Shown here one piece after another: positions 53,580-62,107 of a stretch of 64,000 bases of DNA; the first letter of the stretch is position 1, and every line of letters begins with the position of its first letter. The notes below the pieces were generated by a model. The model was not told the origin of the DNA, made no database searches, and worked only from the letters and a program-made list of their open reading frames with translations. The position numbers and the translations under genes were made by a program. The stretch spans positions 186,001-250,000 of the forward strand of contig JBBKWF010000022.1 of assembly GCA_037968815.1 (NCBI GenBank), given 5' to 3'. The stretch is from Pseudopedobacter sp037968815 (GTDB lineage Bacteria; Bacteroidota; Bacteroidia; Sphingobacteriales; Sphingobacteriaceae).

Positions 53580-54269
53580 TTAATGACAAATTACATTTTC
53601 ACTCCCTATAATTTTAGGGCTTAAATAGGGGATATCTAAGTTTAGTCCTCGCATTAAAAACCATAAGCCTAAACACAAGGTTATATACGGTAAAAAGCGG
53701 TTGATTTTTTGCCTAAAGGTAGGTTTACTGAAGTTAACACCAAGCATTGCTAAAAGCATTAAAGGGGTGGTGCCTAAGCCAAATACAAACATAAAAAGTG
53801 CTGATTGATACGCACTGCTGGTGTTAATTGCCGTTGCTAAGCCTAAATAAACAAAACCACAAGGCAAAAATCCGTTAAGTAAGCCTAGGTATAAATGCCC
53901 GGCTTTGTTCTGTATAGCTTTACCAATTAGTTTGTTAACCTTACTTGTGAAACTATTTGGGGTATAAGTTTTTGCTTTTTTAGATTTTATAATTTGAGGG
54001 AGTACAGCAATTATAATTAAAATACCACTTAAAATGCTAATTCCCTGTTGTAAACCTGCCAACCAAAATTGCTTGCCAACTAATCCAATTAATAAACCTA
54101 AAAAAGAGTAGGAGATGGCTCTGCCTATATTGTAAGAAAGCTTTTTAGCTAGGGTAATCCATTTAGATTCTGATTGTTGTGGTAAGGCAAAAGCCAAAGG
54201 TCCACACATACCTACGCAGTGCAAGCTCCCAAATAAGCCAATGATGAACGCAAGCTGGAGGTGATTCAT
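53580..54269 (-). CDS. SafE/TauE-type membrane protein of the cbb3 cluster
   Basis: An inner-membrane protein of about 229 residues with six or so helices, of the SafE (UreH-like) group. It opens MNHLQLAFIIGLFGSLHCVG with a conserved HCVGMCGP metal-type motif, and has LLNGFLPCGFVYLGLA in the second half. Similar proteins are encoded with cbb3 oxidases and are thought to move copper or help assembly. The start at 54269 is chosen because it overlaps the ccoH stop as ATGA; a longer frame from 54338 would run back through ccoH. Confidence 0.82.
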   Translation of the reverse strand: MNHLQLAFIIGLFGSLHCVGMCGPLAFALPQQSESKWITLAKKLSYNIGRAISYSFLGLLIGLVGKQFWLAGLQQGISILSGILIIIAVLPQIIKSKKAKTYTPNSFTSKVNKLIGKAIQNKAGHLYLGLLNGFLPCGFVYLGLATAINTSSAYQSALFMFVFGLGTTPLMLLAMLGVNFSKPTFRQKINRFLPYITLCLGLWFLMRGLNLDIPYLSPKIIGSENVICH

Positions 54270-54679
54270 CGCATAAACAAGTTTGTTTGGTAGCGATATT
54301 TTTTCTGATCTGATGACCAATTGATAACTATACGCCACCCACCTTTTTCAAAATCTGATTTTGGTAGTTGAATATCTTTTTGTTCGAAAGAAAATGTTTG
54401 ATCTTTGGTTCGGTCAGAAGGGCGTTTAAAACTCACTGTTCCACTATCAACACTAAGAAAACTAATCGTTATATAATCATCAGTTTGTGTTATTAGGGGT
54501 TGTGCATTGTCTGTTATAACCTGTTGTTGTTGTTCATAATCAATATCATAGGCTAAGCCCTTCTCATAATAGTCCTTATCAAAGCTATCTTCTGCAGATC
54601 TAAACATTTGTACAACTAGCACCGTTATAAAAATCATAAACGATGCTAACCCTATAATCAATCCTTTTCCCCAATTCAT
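54266..54679 (-). CDS. ccoH: FixH/CcoH-type cbb3 assembly protein
   Basis: A 137-residue protein with one N-terminal membrane helix (LIIGLASFMIFITVLVVQMF) followed by RSAEDSFDKDYYEKGLAYD and a beta-rich periplasmic domain, the FixH pattern. CcoH is needed for stable cbb3 oxidase assembly. It is 6 bp after ccoG, and its TGA overlaps the ATG of the next gene, so the two are translationally coupled. Confidence 0.88.
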   Translation of the reverse strand: MNWGKGLIIGLASFMIFITVLVVQMFRSAEDSFDKDYYEKGLAYDIDYEQQQQVITDNAQPLITQTDDYITISFLSVDSGTVSFKRPSDRTKDQTFSFEQKDIQLPKSDFEKGGWRIVINWSSDQKKYRYQTNLFMR

Positions 54680-54685
54680 AAAAAA

Positions 54686-56074
54686 TTAATTTACAGGTCC
54701 TAAAAAATTTGTTTCAATATGATCAATCACTTTGCCATTTTGCATCACTTGCAAGGTAACAGCAGTTTTTGTTTTTTCAATCGCATTTTCTGGTATCAGC
54801 ACAAAAAAAGTAACTTTTGCAGTAGTTTCTTTTTCTAACTGCTCAATAGGTTGTACCCATTTAATTTTGTACGATTTGTTTTCCGGCACAAACTCAATTT
54901 TCACAGGTTTTGCACTTTTGTTAACCAGTTCGGCAGTATATAAATTACTAATGTATCCGTCAGGTTGTTCTTGATACATTGTGCCTGATGCTCTTAAAAT
55001 ATTAACGTCAATATCTTTTTTTGAAAGAATAAAATAGGTTGAAACAGCCATCATTATAAAGATAAGAATACCATAGGCTTTCATCCTTAATGTAAGGGTT
55101 GGCTTTTTATTATTCTTAATCATTTCTTCAGAATAATAGCCAATTAAGTTACGAGGACGGTTTACCTTGTCCATTACCTGGTTACAAGCATCAATACAAG
55201 CAGTGCAGTTTACACATTCTAGTTGTGTACCTTCTCTAATGTCAATACCAGTTGGACAAACAGCAACACACAAATTACAGTCTACACAGTCGCCTAAAGG
55301 TTGTTGATTTGGGTCGTTCTTTTTAATACGTCCGCGTGGCTCACCTCTTAAATAATTATAGGCAACCACAAGCGAGTTTTTATCCAATAAAACACCTTGC
55401 AATCGTCCATATGGGCATGCAACTATACAAACTAACTCTCTAAAATGAGCAAATACATAATAGAAAACAGCTGTAAACAGCCAGATGCTAATAAACCCTG
55501 CGATATGTTGATTTATAGGTTCTGTAATGATTTTCCATAGCTCATCCGTACTTATAATATAGGCTAAAAAAGTATTGGCAATAAAAAAGGAGATGAGTAT
55601 ATAAATAATGTGTTTACTCGTTTTTTTAATGATTTTATCTTGAGTCCAAGGGCTGTTATCTAATTTTTTACGGGCAGCAGGTTCTCCTTCAATCCAAACT
55701 TCAACCCTCCTAAAAACCATTTCTAAAAAGATGGTTTGGGGGCAAATCCATCCACAAAATATCCGTCCGAAAGCACTGGTAAACAATACAATAGCAATAA
55801 GACCAGTAAGCATTAATAAAACAAGAATGAAAAAATCTTGTGGCCAAAAAACCTGCCCAAAAAGAATAAACTTACGCTCGATAATATTGAAAAGCAGAAA
55901 TTGATGATCGTTGATTTTAATGTAGGGCGCAATAAATAAAAAGGCTAACAACAAATACGCTACCAGACTGCGGTATTTATACCATTGATCAATCCTGATC
56001 AAGGGATAAAGCCACCTACGTTTTCCGTTTTGATCTACGGTTTGATGGTAATATTTTATTTCTTCTTCTGCCAT
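54686..56074 (-). CDS. ccoG: Cbb3 oxidase accessory ferredoxin-like protein
   Basis: A 462-residue membrane protein with about five helices and two [4Fe-4S] motifs, CVDCNLCVAVCPTGIDI and CVNCTACIDACNQVM, plus the N-terminal FGRIFCGWICPQTIF loop. The C-terminal 120 residues form an immunoglobulin-like periplasmic domain. CcoG (FixG/RdxA) is reported to reduce copper(II) for cbb3 assembly. A 156-bp gap with repeats separates it from ccoP, so it may have a promoter of its own. Confidence 0.93.
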   Translation of the reverse strand: MAEEEIKYYHQTVDQNGKRRWLYPLIRIDQWYKYRSLVAYLLLAFLFIAPYIKINDHQFLLFNIIERKFILFGQVFWPQDFFILVLLMLTGLIAIVLFTSAFGRIFCGWICPQTIFLEMVFRRVEVWIEGEPAARKKLDNSPWTQDKIIKKTSKHIIYILISFFIANTFLAYIISTDELWKIITEPINQHIAGFISIWLFTAVFYYVFAHFRELVCIVACPYGRLQGVLLDKNSLVVAYNYLRGEPRGRIKKNDPNQQPLGDCVDCNLCVAVCPTGIDIREGTQLECVNCTACIDACNQVMDKVNRPRNLIGYYSEEMIKNNKKPTLTLRMKAYGILIFIMMAVSTYFILSKKDIDVNILRASGTMYQEQPDGYISNLYTAELVNKSAKPVKIEFVPENKSYKIKWVQPIEQLEKETTAKVTFFVLIPENAIEKTKTAVTLQVMQNGKVIDHIETNFLGPVN

Positions 56075-56085
56075 GTTTTTTTGAC

Positions 56086-56132
56086 TATCAAGATGCTGAT
56101 ATAGAGTATCGAGATGTTAGTATCAAGATAAT
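56086..56132. repeat. Degenerate short repeats between ccoP and ccoG
   Basis: Three copies of a unit close to TATCAAGATGYTRRTA occur in a row (56086, 56106 and 56121; the middle has TATCGAGATG). Related AGA/CAAGA-rich sequence continues to about 56175. This looks like the small intergenic repeats seen in Sphingobacteriaceae. Confidence 0.6.
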
Positions 56133-56230
56133 TTGCAAGCGGGAGTTAGACATCAGAATAAAGAGCTAAGAATCAAAACAATCGTAACGCGGTTTTTATT
56201 ACTCTACTCTTCACTCCTTCAAAACTAATC

Positions 56231-57091
56231 CTATTCTTTCTCTCCTTGTGGAGCTTTTGGATTTGCCGGGTTTGTTCCTTTTAAAGACTCTATATAGTTA
56301 GATACATCAGAAATCTGTTTAGGACTTAATTGTTTTTCCCAAGCAATCATTCCTTTCTCTGGCACACCATATTTAACCACTTTAAATAGATCATTTATTT
56401 TTCCGCCATGTAACCAATATTCATCAGTTAAGTTAGGCCCAACAACTCCTTCGCCGTTTTGACCATGACAGGCTACACAGTTTTGAGCAAATATTGCCTT
56501 ACCTGCTGCTAAAACGCTTTCAGATTGATCAAGTTTAACACTGTTTTCATCAATAGCATTTCCAGTTTTTTCTAAATAAGCCTCTTTTGCAATTTCGGCT
56601 TCTTTCATTTCAATAGCATACTCTTCGTCTTGTAACTTGCCAAGGTTAAACACATGGTAGTTTAAAAGATAAACTAAAGCAAATACTACAGATCCGTAAA
56701 ACAACCAATTAAACCATGCTGGTATAGGATTGTCTAGTTCCTGTATATCATCATAATCATGCATAATTAGCAGGTCTTTTTCTTCTGCTAATGGTCTTAG
56801 TGAAAGTAGTTTTTGCCAGATGGTTTGTTTATGAGTTTTTACTTCTGGTAAAGCTGTTGATTTGTCCGCCTCTGGTTTTGATGCTTCTGTATCATTAACA
56901 AACATCAGAGCGGTAAGCACCTTAAATGTTTTTAATAAAACGAAACAGGCAATTACAATTAATATAAGTGTGGCGATAATTGCTCCCAAAGCAACTCCGT
57001 TCATAATTTCGGTATTGCTTGCTGCAAAAGCACTACTGGCACCTGCAACAACTAAGGCAATAATCAGGAATATTTTATTTTTTAAACGCAT
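56231..57091 (-). CDS. ccoP: cbb3 oxidase diheme-type subunit III, one heme motif
   Basis: A 286-residue membrane-bound cytochrome c. It has an N-terminal hydrophobic signal/helix, a second helix pair (about 33-55 and 127-145) with the CcoP-type DNPIPAWFNWLFYGSVVF, and one heme c motif, CVACH (205-209), with an axial Met in EKGMIAW. Proteobacterial CcoP has two heme motifs; here only one is present, as often in Bacteroidota. It transfers electrons to CcoO/CcoN. It follows the small ccoQ gene by 15 bp. Confidence 0.92.
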   Translation of the reverse strand: MRLKNKIFLIIALVVAGASSAFAASNTEIMNGVALGAIIATLILIVIACFVLLKTFKVLTALMFVNDTEASKPEADKSTALPEVKTHKQTIWQKLLSLRPLAEEKDLLIMHDYDDIQELDNPIPAWFNWLFYGSVVFALVYLLNYHVFNLGKLQDEEYAIEMKEAEIAKEAYLEKTGNAIDENSVKLDQSESVLAAGKAIFAQNCVACHGQNGEGVVGPNLTDEYWLHGGKINDLFKVVKYGVPEKGMIAWEKQLSPKQISDVSNYIESLKGTNPANPKAPQGEKE

Positions 57092-57106
57092 AATATGTTT
57101 TATTAA

Positions 57107-57280
57107 TTATATGTTTTGATTTTTTTCGTCAAGTGGGATGTTGCTCATATAATCAATATGATTTTTCTTCATTTTAATAAGGGCAACTGTAGCACCAATA
57201 AAAAACAGTAAGAATATGAGCAGAGAGGCAAGCATAAAAGACTCATCTCCTTGTAACGAATTTATAAATTGCTTAAACAT
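57107..57280 (-). CDS. ccoQ: cbb3 oxidase small subunit CcoQ
   Basis: A 57-residue frame missed by longer gene cut-offs: MFKQFINSLQGDESFMLASL, a single membrane helix (LLIFLLFFIGATVALI), then KMKKNHIDYMSNIPLDE with the basic-acidic tail. Size, position between ccoNO and ccoP (14 and 15 bp gaps), and the one-helix design match CcoQ/FixQ, which stabilises the cbb3 complex. Confidence 0.85.
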   Translation of the reverse strand: MFKQFINSLQGDESFMLASLLIFLLFFIGATVALIKMKKNHIDYMSNIPLDEKNQNI

Positions 57281-57294
57281 CTTTTTTTGATTTA

Positions 57295-59409
57295 TTATTT
57301 GTTCTTAATATCGGTTCCTAAACGTTGTAGATACGCAATAATAGCAATGATCTCTTTGTCCTTTTTAACCTTGATTTTGTCCATGGCTAAATTTTCTACA
57401 ATTCCTTCTGCTTGTTTATCTAAATCCTGATTAGCAATTGCATCATATCCTTTTGGATAAGGAACACCAAGCGTTTGCATAGCTCTAATTTTAGCACCAG
57501 TTGTAGTGGTATCTAGTTTTTGGTCTAACAACCAATCGTAATTAGGCATAATACTTCCTGGCGACATTGTACGTGGATCCATCATGTGGTTGTAATGCCA
57601 AGCATTACTGTATTTCCCACCCTGACGATGTAAGTCTGGTCCGGTACGTTTAGATCCCCAAAGGAATGGGAAGTCGTAAACAAATTCACCAGCCTTGCTA
57701 TACTCGCCATATCGTTCTGTTTCTGAACGGAACGGGCGTATAGTTTGAGAGTGGCAGTTTACACAACCTTCACGGATATATAAATCACGGCCGTGTAATT
57801 CTAAAGGAGTGTACGGTTTCACACTAGCGATTGTAGGTACGTTTGATTTGATGAAAAAAGTTGGAAGCATCTCTACCATTCCACCAATTAAAATCACAAT
57901 TAAGCTTAACACCAACATAGTCATTGGTTTACGCTCAATTTTACGGTGCCAAAACTCTTTTTTGCTATCTGCAGGTAAAGCAGGTAATGGTAAAGCTTCT
58001 GCATACTCATTACTTACTAATTTACCGGTTTTGGCAGTTTTAACTAAGTTATAAGCCATTACAAATACACCAGCTAAATACATGGCTCCACCTATAGAAC
58101 GCATAATGTACATCGGTAAAATACGGGTAACGGTTTCTAAAAAGTTAGCGTATTTTAATAAGCCGTCTGGTGTAAACTCTTTCCACATTAAGCCTTGTGC
58201 AAAACCAGCCCAATAAAGCGGAATAGCATAGAAAAGAATACCTAAAGTACCAATCCAAAAGTGGAAAGAAGCTAATTTAACAGAGTATAATTTAGTTTTA
58301 TAGATACGTGGTATTAACCAGTACATAATACCAAAGGTTAAGAAACCATTCCATCCTAGAGCACCAACGTGAACGTGAGCTACTATCCAATCTGTAAAGT
58401 GAGCAATAGCATTTACTCCTTTTAATGAAAGCAACGGCCCTTCAAAAGTTGCCATACCATAAGCGGTTAATGCAACAACCATAAATTTAAGGGTTACATC
58501 ATCTCGTACTTTATCCCAAGCACCACGTAAGGTTAGCAAACCATTAATCATACCGCCCCAACTTGGTGCAATTAACATGATTGAAAATGCAACACCTACT
58601 GATTGTGCCCATCCTGGTAAAGAAGTATATAATAAGTGGTGAGGCCCAGCCCAGATATAAATAAATATTAAAGCCCAAAAGTGAAGAATACTTAACCTGT
58701 ACGAGTAAACCGGACGGTTTGCCATTTTAGGTAAAAAGTAATACATCATTCCTAAAAAAGGAGTGGTTAAGAAAAATGCAACGGCATTATGTCCATACCA
58801 CCATTGTACCAAAGCATCCTGAACTCCGGCGTAGATATAATAACTCTTAAATAAAGAAATAGGTAGTTGAGCAGAGTTAACAATATGTAATACTGCAACA
58901 GTAACAAACGTGGCGATATAAAACCAAATGGCTACGTATAAATGGCGTTCTCTTCTTTTGATAATTGTACCAAACATATTGACACCAAAAACAACCCAAA
59001 TTACAGTGATGGCAATATCAATAGGCCACTCTAGTTCTGCGTATTCGTGTGAACTTGTAAAACCTAATGGTAAAGTGATAACAGCAGAAACTATAATTAA
59101 CTGCCAGCCCCAAAAATGAATTTTACCTAAAAGGTCACTATACATCCTTGTTTTTAACAAGCGCTGTAAAGAGTAGTAAACACTCATGAAAATGGCATTA
59201 CCCACAAAAGCAAAAATCACTGCGTTGGTGTGTAAAGGTCTAATTCTACCAAATGTGGTGTATTGGTTTCCAAGGTTCATGGCCGGGCTAAAAAGCTGTG
59301 TGGCTATCAACAACCCAACTGTCATCCCTATAATTCCCCAAACCAATGTTGCGATAGCAAAATCTCTAACGATTTTGTTATCATAATAAAACTTGTCTGC
59401 TTGCATCAT
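57295..59409 (-). CDS. ccoNO: Fused CcoN-CcoO cbb3 cytochrome oxidase
   Basis: A 704-residue fusion. Residues 1-470 are the 12-helix catalytic subunit with heme/CuB histidines at H60, H207, H257, H258, H345 and H347 (WWYGHNAVAF, WAGPHHLLY, VAHVHVGALGWNG). Residues 490-704 are the CcoO part, a membrane anchor then the heme c motif CVNCH at 549-553. It reduces oxygen with high affinity and pumps protons at low oxygen. The fusion is common in Bacteroidota. ccoS and ccoI, often just upstream, are absent here. A Crp/Fnr-type site lies about 80 bp upstream. Confidence 0.96.
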   Translation of the reverse strand: MMQADKFYYDNKIVRDFAIATLVWGIIGMTVGLLIATQLFSPAMNLGNQYTTFGRIRPLHTNAVIFAFVGNAIFMSVYYSLQRLLKTRMYSDLLGKIHFWGWQLIIVSAVITLPLGFTSSHEYAELEWPIDIAITVIWVVFGVNMFGTIIKRRERHLYVAIWFYIATFVTVAVLHIVNSAQLPISLFKSYYIYAGVQDALVQWWYGHNAVAFFLTTPFLGMMYYFLPKMANRPVYSYRLSILHFWALIFIYIWAGPHHLLYTSLPGWAQSVGVAFSIMLIAPSWGGMINGLLTLRGAWDKVRDDVTLKFMVVALTAYGMATFEGPLLSLKGVNAIAHFTDWIVAHVHVGALGWNGFLTFGIMYWLIPRIYKTKLYSVKLASFHFWIGTLGILFYAIPLYWAGFAQGLMWKEFTPDGLLKYANFLETVTRILPMYIMRSIGGAMYLAGVFVMAYNLVKTAKTGKLVSNEYAEALPLPALPADSKKEFWHRKIERKPMTMLVLSLIVILIGGMVEMLPTFFIKSNVPTIASVKPYTPLELHGRDLYIREGCVNCHSQTIRPFRSETERYGEYSKAGEFVYDFPFLWGSKRTGPDLHRQGGKYSNAWHYNHMMDPRTMSPGSIMPNYDWLLDQKLDTTTTGAKIRAMQTLGVPYPKGYDAIANQDLDKQAEGIVENLAMDKIKVKKDKEIIAIIAYLQRLGTDIKNK

Positions 59410-59487
59410 ACTTATTAAATAGCTTTTTATCTGTACAAAGGTACCTCTATTAACCTGACAATATAATGACTTTAATAAGAATGTTTA

Positions 59488-59501
59488 GTGATTAATATCA
59501 C
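59488..59501 (-). promoter_or_regulatory. FNR-type site upstream of ccoNO
   Basis: GTGAT-TAAT-ATCAC, extended to AGTGAT / ATCACT, matches the TGAT-N4-ATCA core of FNR-family sites. It lies 79 bp upstream of the ccoNO start codon. The regulator fused to a receiver at 30033 has the matching E..SR helix. Confidence 0.62.
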
Positions 59502-59610
59502 TTTTTTCTACAAAAACCGCCTCTAAAGTGGTTTTTAAAGATTGATCCCAACTTGTTTAAATTTAAAAAGAGAGATGTTAAGTGTGGTTTGTCCACAGTC
59601 AGTAGTATTG

Positions 59611-59624
59611 GTGACTGCAGTCAT
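59611..59624 (+). promoter_or_regulatory. Crp/Fnr-type palindrome upstream of ric
   Basis: GTGACTGCAGTCAT contains the perfect 12-bp palindrome TGAC-TGCA-GTCA. It lies about 103 bp upstream of the ric start. The half-site TGAC matches that at 28721 and differs from the ccoNO TGAT half-site, so either one regulator accepts both or two regulators act. Confidence 0.6.
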
Positions 59625-59726
59625 ATTTTTCGAACTGTTCGGTATTTAGATTTGTTTTAATCAAACCGGAGTTAGAAAACTTACAATAATTACGGCTCAA
59701 GATATTTAACAGATAAAATAAGAATA

Positions 59727-60668
59727 ATGGAAACCTTAGATGTTACCCAGATAGAACCTCGGTTTAAGCACCCTTCAATTTTTGATATGTTTGATAGCTT
59801 GGCAGAAGGAAGTGCGTTTATCATCAACAATGATCATGACCCAAAACCTTTATACTACCAATTACTTGCAGAACGTGGGCAAACTTTTATGTGGGAATAT
59901 TTAGAAAATGGCCCTGAGGTTTGGAAAGTTAAGATTGATAAAAGACAGCCAAATGTAGAGGAAACCATTGGTGAAATGGTGACCAAAGACTTTAGAAAGG
60001 CACAAGTTTTTAAAAAGTTTGGAATTGATTTTTGTTGTGGAGGTAAAAAAACTTTAAAAGAGGTTTGTGATAAAAAAGGAATTGATACTGATTTAGTAGA
60101 AAAGGAGCTTAAAAGCTTTAACGAAAAAGAGAATACTTTTTTTGATTTTAATAAATGGGAGTTAGATTTTTTGATAGATTATATTGTTAATACACACCAT
60201 AAATATTTAAAAGAGAGCTTGCCTTTTATGAACGAGCTAGCAAGTAAAGTTGCCAGAGTACACGGTGGTAGTCATCCAGAACTGTTAGAGGTAGCTAAAA
60301 TTTTCAATTCATTGGCTCAAGATTTTAATTTGCATCTAATGAAGGAAGAGAAAATTTTATTTCCTTACATCAAAGAACTAGTAGTTGCCAAAAAAGAAGC
60401 AAGAAGTTTGGAAACTGCTCCCTTTGGAAAAGTAAACAATCCAACTCAAATGATGGAAACCGAGCATGAGCAAGCAAGAGAGAATATGCAAGCAATAAGA
60501 ATGCTTACTAAGAACTTTGAACTGCCAAGTGGTGCTTGTAACTCTTATCAGATTTTATTTAAAAAATTTGCCGAGTTTGAAAACGATTTGTTTAGCCATG
60601 TACATCTTGAAAACAACATATTGTTTCCAAAGGCAATAGCGCTGGAAAAAGAAGTGATTTTTGTTTAA
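59727..60668 (+). CDS. ric: Ric/ScdA-type di-iron cluster-repair protein with DUF2249
   Basis: A 313-residue three-part protein. An N-terminal DUF2249-like domain (about 10-70, HDPKPLYYQL) is followed by a ScdA_N domain with FCCGGKKTL (C103, C104) and a hemerythrin-like domain with its di-iron ligands among H157, H158, H183, H203 and E207/E208, and later HEQA and HLENNILFP. Ric/YtfE/ScdA repairs iron-sulfur clusters damaged by NO or peroxide. The DUF2249 fusion is longer than E. coli YtfE. It is divergent from ccoNO and leads two membrane-protein genes. Confidence 0.9.
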   Translation: METLDVTQIEPRFKHPSIFDMFDSLAEGSAFIINNDHDPKPLYYQLLAERGQTFMWEYLENGPEVWKVKIDKRQPNVEETIGEMVTKDFRKAQVFKKFGIDFCCGGKKTLKEVCDKKGIDTDLVEKELKSFNEKENTFFDFNKWELDFLIDYIVNTHHKYLKESLPFMNELASKVARVHGGSHPELLEVAKIFNSLAQDFNLHLMKEEKILFPYIKELVVAKKEARSLETAPFGKVNNPTQMMETEHEQARENMQAIRMLTKNFELPSGACNSYQILFKKFAEFENDLFSHVHLENNILFPKAIALEKEVIFV

Positions 60669-60684
60669 TTTTTGATTTTCTTAA

Positions 60685-60707
60685 CCCCGTGGATTTATTC
60701 CACGGGG
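60685..60707 (+). terminator. GC-rich hairpin after ric
   Basis: CCCCGTGG / CCACGGGG, a perfect 8-bp stem with a 7-nt loop, 17 bp after the ric stop. There is no T run, so partial termination or an mRNA processing site are alternatives. Confidence 0.6.
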
Positions 60708-60763
60708 CAGAATTTCACTACTAAAATGCTTTTCAAGTCTGTCCCGCAAAATAGAACAGATTA

Positions 60764-62107
60764 TTGTTCCCCCAACTAGAAGAAAACAAAACAGTGAGTG
60801 CTATTATAGAACAAAATCCAAACTTGTACAAAATTGTAATTACTCATTACCTAATTGCGGCCTTTACGTTTTTAGCTTTAGCACCAATGCTTTTGTTTAG
60901 TTTAGAAGATTTTGGAGGGCATTACTTTCAGCCCCACCTTTTGGCTATTACACATACTGCGGCTTTAGGTTGGGCTAGTGTTATTATTTTTGGAGCTTGC
61001 TACCAATTAATGCCCGTTATTTTAGAAACTAAATTGTACAGTTATAAATTAGCTTGGTTTGGCTTAGCTGTTTTTTACTTAGGGCTATTAGATTTTGTTT
61101 ATAGTTTTTGGGTTTTTGAACCAGGCTTACACATGCAGTGCGGAAGCCTATTGTTGCTAACTGGTATTTTTGCATTTACACTCAATATTTTTGTCACTTC
61201 GCAAAAGATAAAGAAGCCAGATATTTATCAGGATTTTATTTTTACAGCCTGTATTTGGCTATTGGTAACCGCTATTTTGGGCGTGTTGATGGTGTTTAAC
61301 TTCCGTTTTACATTTTTACCTAAAGACCACCTTTTGTTTTTAAAACTACATGCTCATGCAGGTTTAGGAGGTTGGTTTTTGTTGTTGATTATTGGAGTGA
61401 GTGCAAAGCTTTTACCTATGTTTTTGGTGTCAGAAAAAACTAATATTGGTTTACTAAAATGGAGCTATTACCTAATCAATGTTGCTTTATTATTGTTTTT
61501 TGTGAATACCTATATTTTTGGGATAAATCCTTTAACTTTTGTCATCGCATTAATTGCAATTATGGGTGTAGTTTTTTGGTTAGTATACGTTTATCAGTGT
61601 TTTAATTCTCGTATCAAAGCAAAACTGGATGTGTCAATGGCACACACATTATTATCGGTGGTGATGTTAGTTGTTGCAGTATTTGTATTGCCTTTTATTA
61701 TTTTTTATCAGCTTAAAGCCGATGCCTTTGCCGTTAGATTAACCACGGTTTATGGTTCTCTTTTATTATTAGGATGGATTAGCTCTTTAATTTTAGGGCA
61801 AACATTTAAAACCTTGCCTTTTATTGTATGGACCAAAAGATCGCAACACTTATTAGATTCAAAAACTGCAATATTACCAGCAAAACTTTACAGTGATAAA
61901 ATATTGAACCTCCAGTTTTTGCTGTTCTTATTGTTTATCATAAACTTTAGTATTGGCTTATTACTGCCAGTGAAAGCACTGATCTATTTTGGTTTAATTT
62001 GTTTTACAATAACGGCTATACTTTATGTCAGTAATGTTGTTATTGTTTTATTTAGACCAGAAGGTGCTAATATTACCAAAAAAAATAAAAACCAATTAGG
62101 AACGTAA
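60764..62107 (+). CDS. Histidine-containing polytopic membrane protein
   Basis: A 447-residue inner-membrane protein with about 12 helices. Helices carry possible heme ligands: H28, H58 and H64 (FQPHLLAITHTAALGW) and H195 and H197 (LKLHAHAGLGGW). The pattern recalls the NnrS-type and oxidase-subunit-I-like families, in which such histidines bind heme. The start is uncertain: no ATG fits, an upstream stop is at 60752, and TTG at 60764 or GTG at 60794 are the choices. It is downstream of ric and overlaps the next gene by one base, so the pair is likely involved in NO or low-oxygen physiology. Function not proven. Confidence 0.7.
   Translation: MFPQLEENKTVSAIIEQNPNLYKIVITHYLIAAFTFLALAPMLLFSLEDFGGHYFQPHLLAITHTAALGWASVIIFGACYQLMPVILETKLYSYKLAWFGLAVFYLGLLDFVYSFWVFEPGLHMQCGSLLLLTGIFAFTLNIFVTSQKIKKPDIYQDFIFTACIWLLVTAILGVLMVFNFRFTFLPKDHLLFLKLHAHAGLGGWFLLLIIGVSAKLLPMFLVSEKTNIGLLKWSYYLINVALLLFFVNTYIFGINPLTFVIALIAIMGVVFWLVYVYQCFNSRIKAKLDVSMAHTLLSVVMLVVAVFVLPFIIFYQLKADAFAVRLTTVYGSLLLLGWISSLILGQTFKTLPFIVWTKRSQHLLDSKTAILPAKLYSDKILNLQFLLFLLFIINFSIGLLLPVKALIYFGLICFTITAILYVSNVVIVLFRPEGANITKKNKNQLGT

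Larger units (their letters stand above)
59410..59726. other. 317-bp divergent promoter region, ccoNO and ric
   Basis: No gene is visible. The two operons start outward from here. It contains a TGAT-N4-ATCA palindrome toward ccoNO and a TGAC-N4-GTCA palindrome toward ric, plus an imperfect TGTGG / CCACA repeat at about 59582-59598. Confidence 0.6.
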
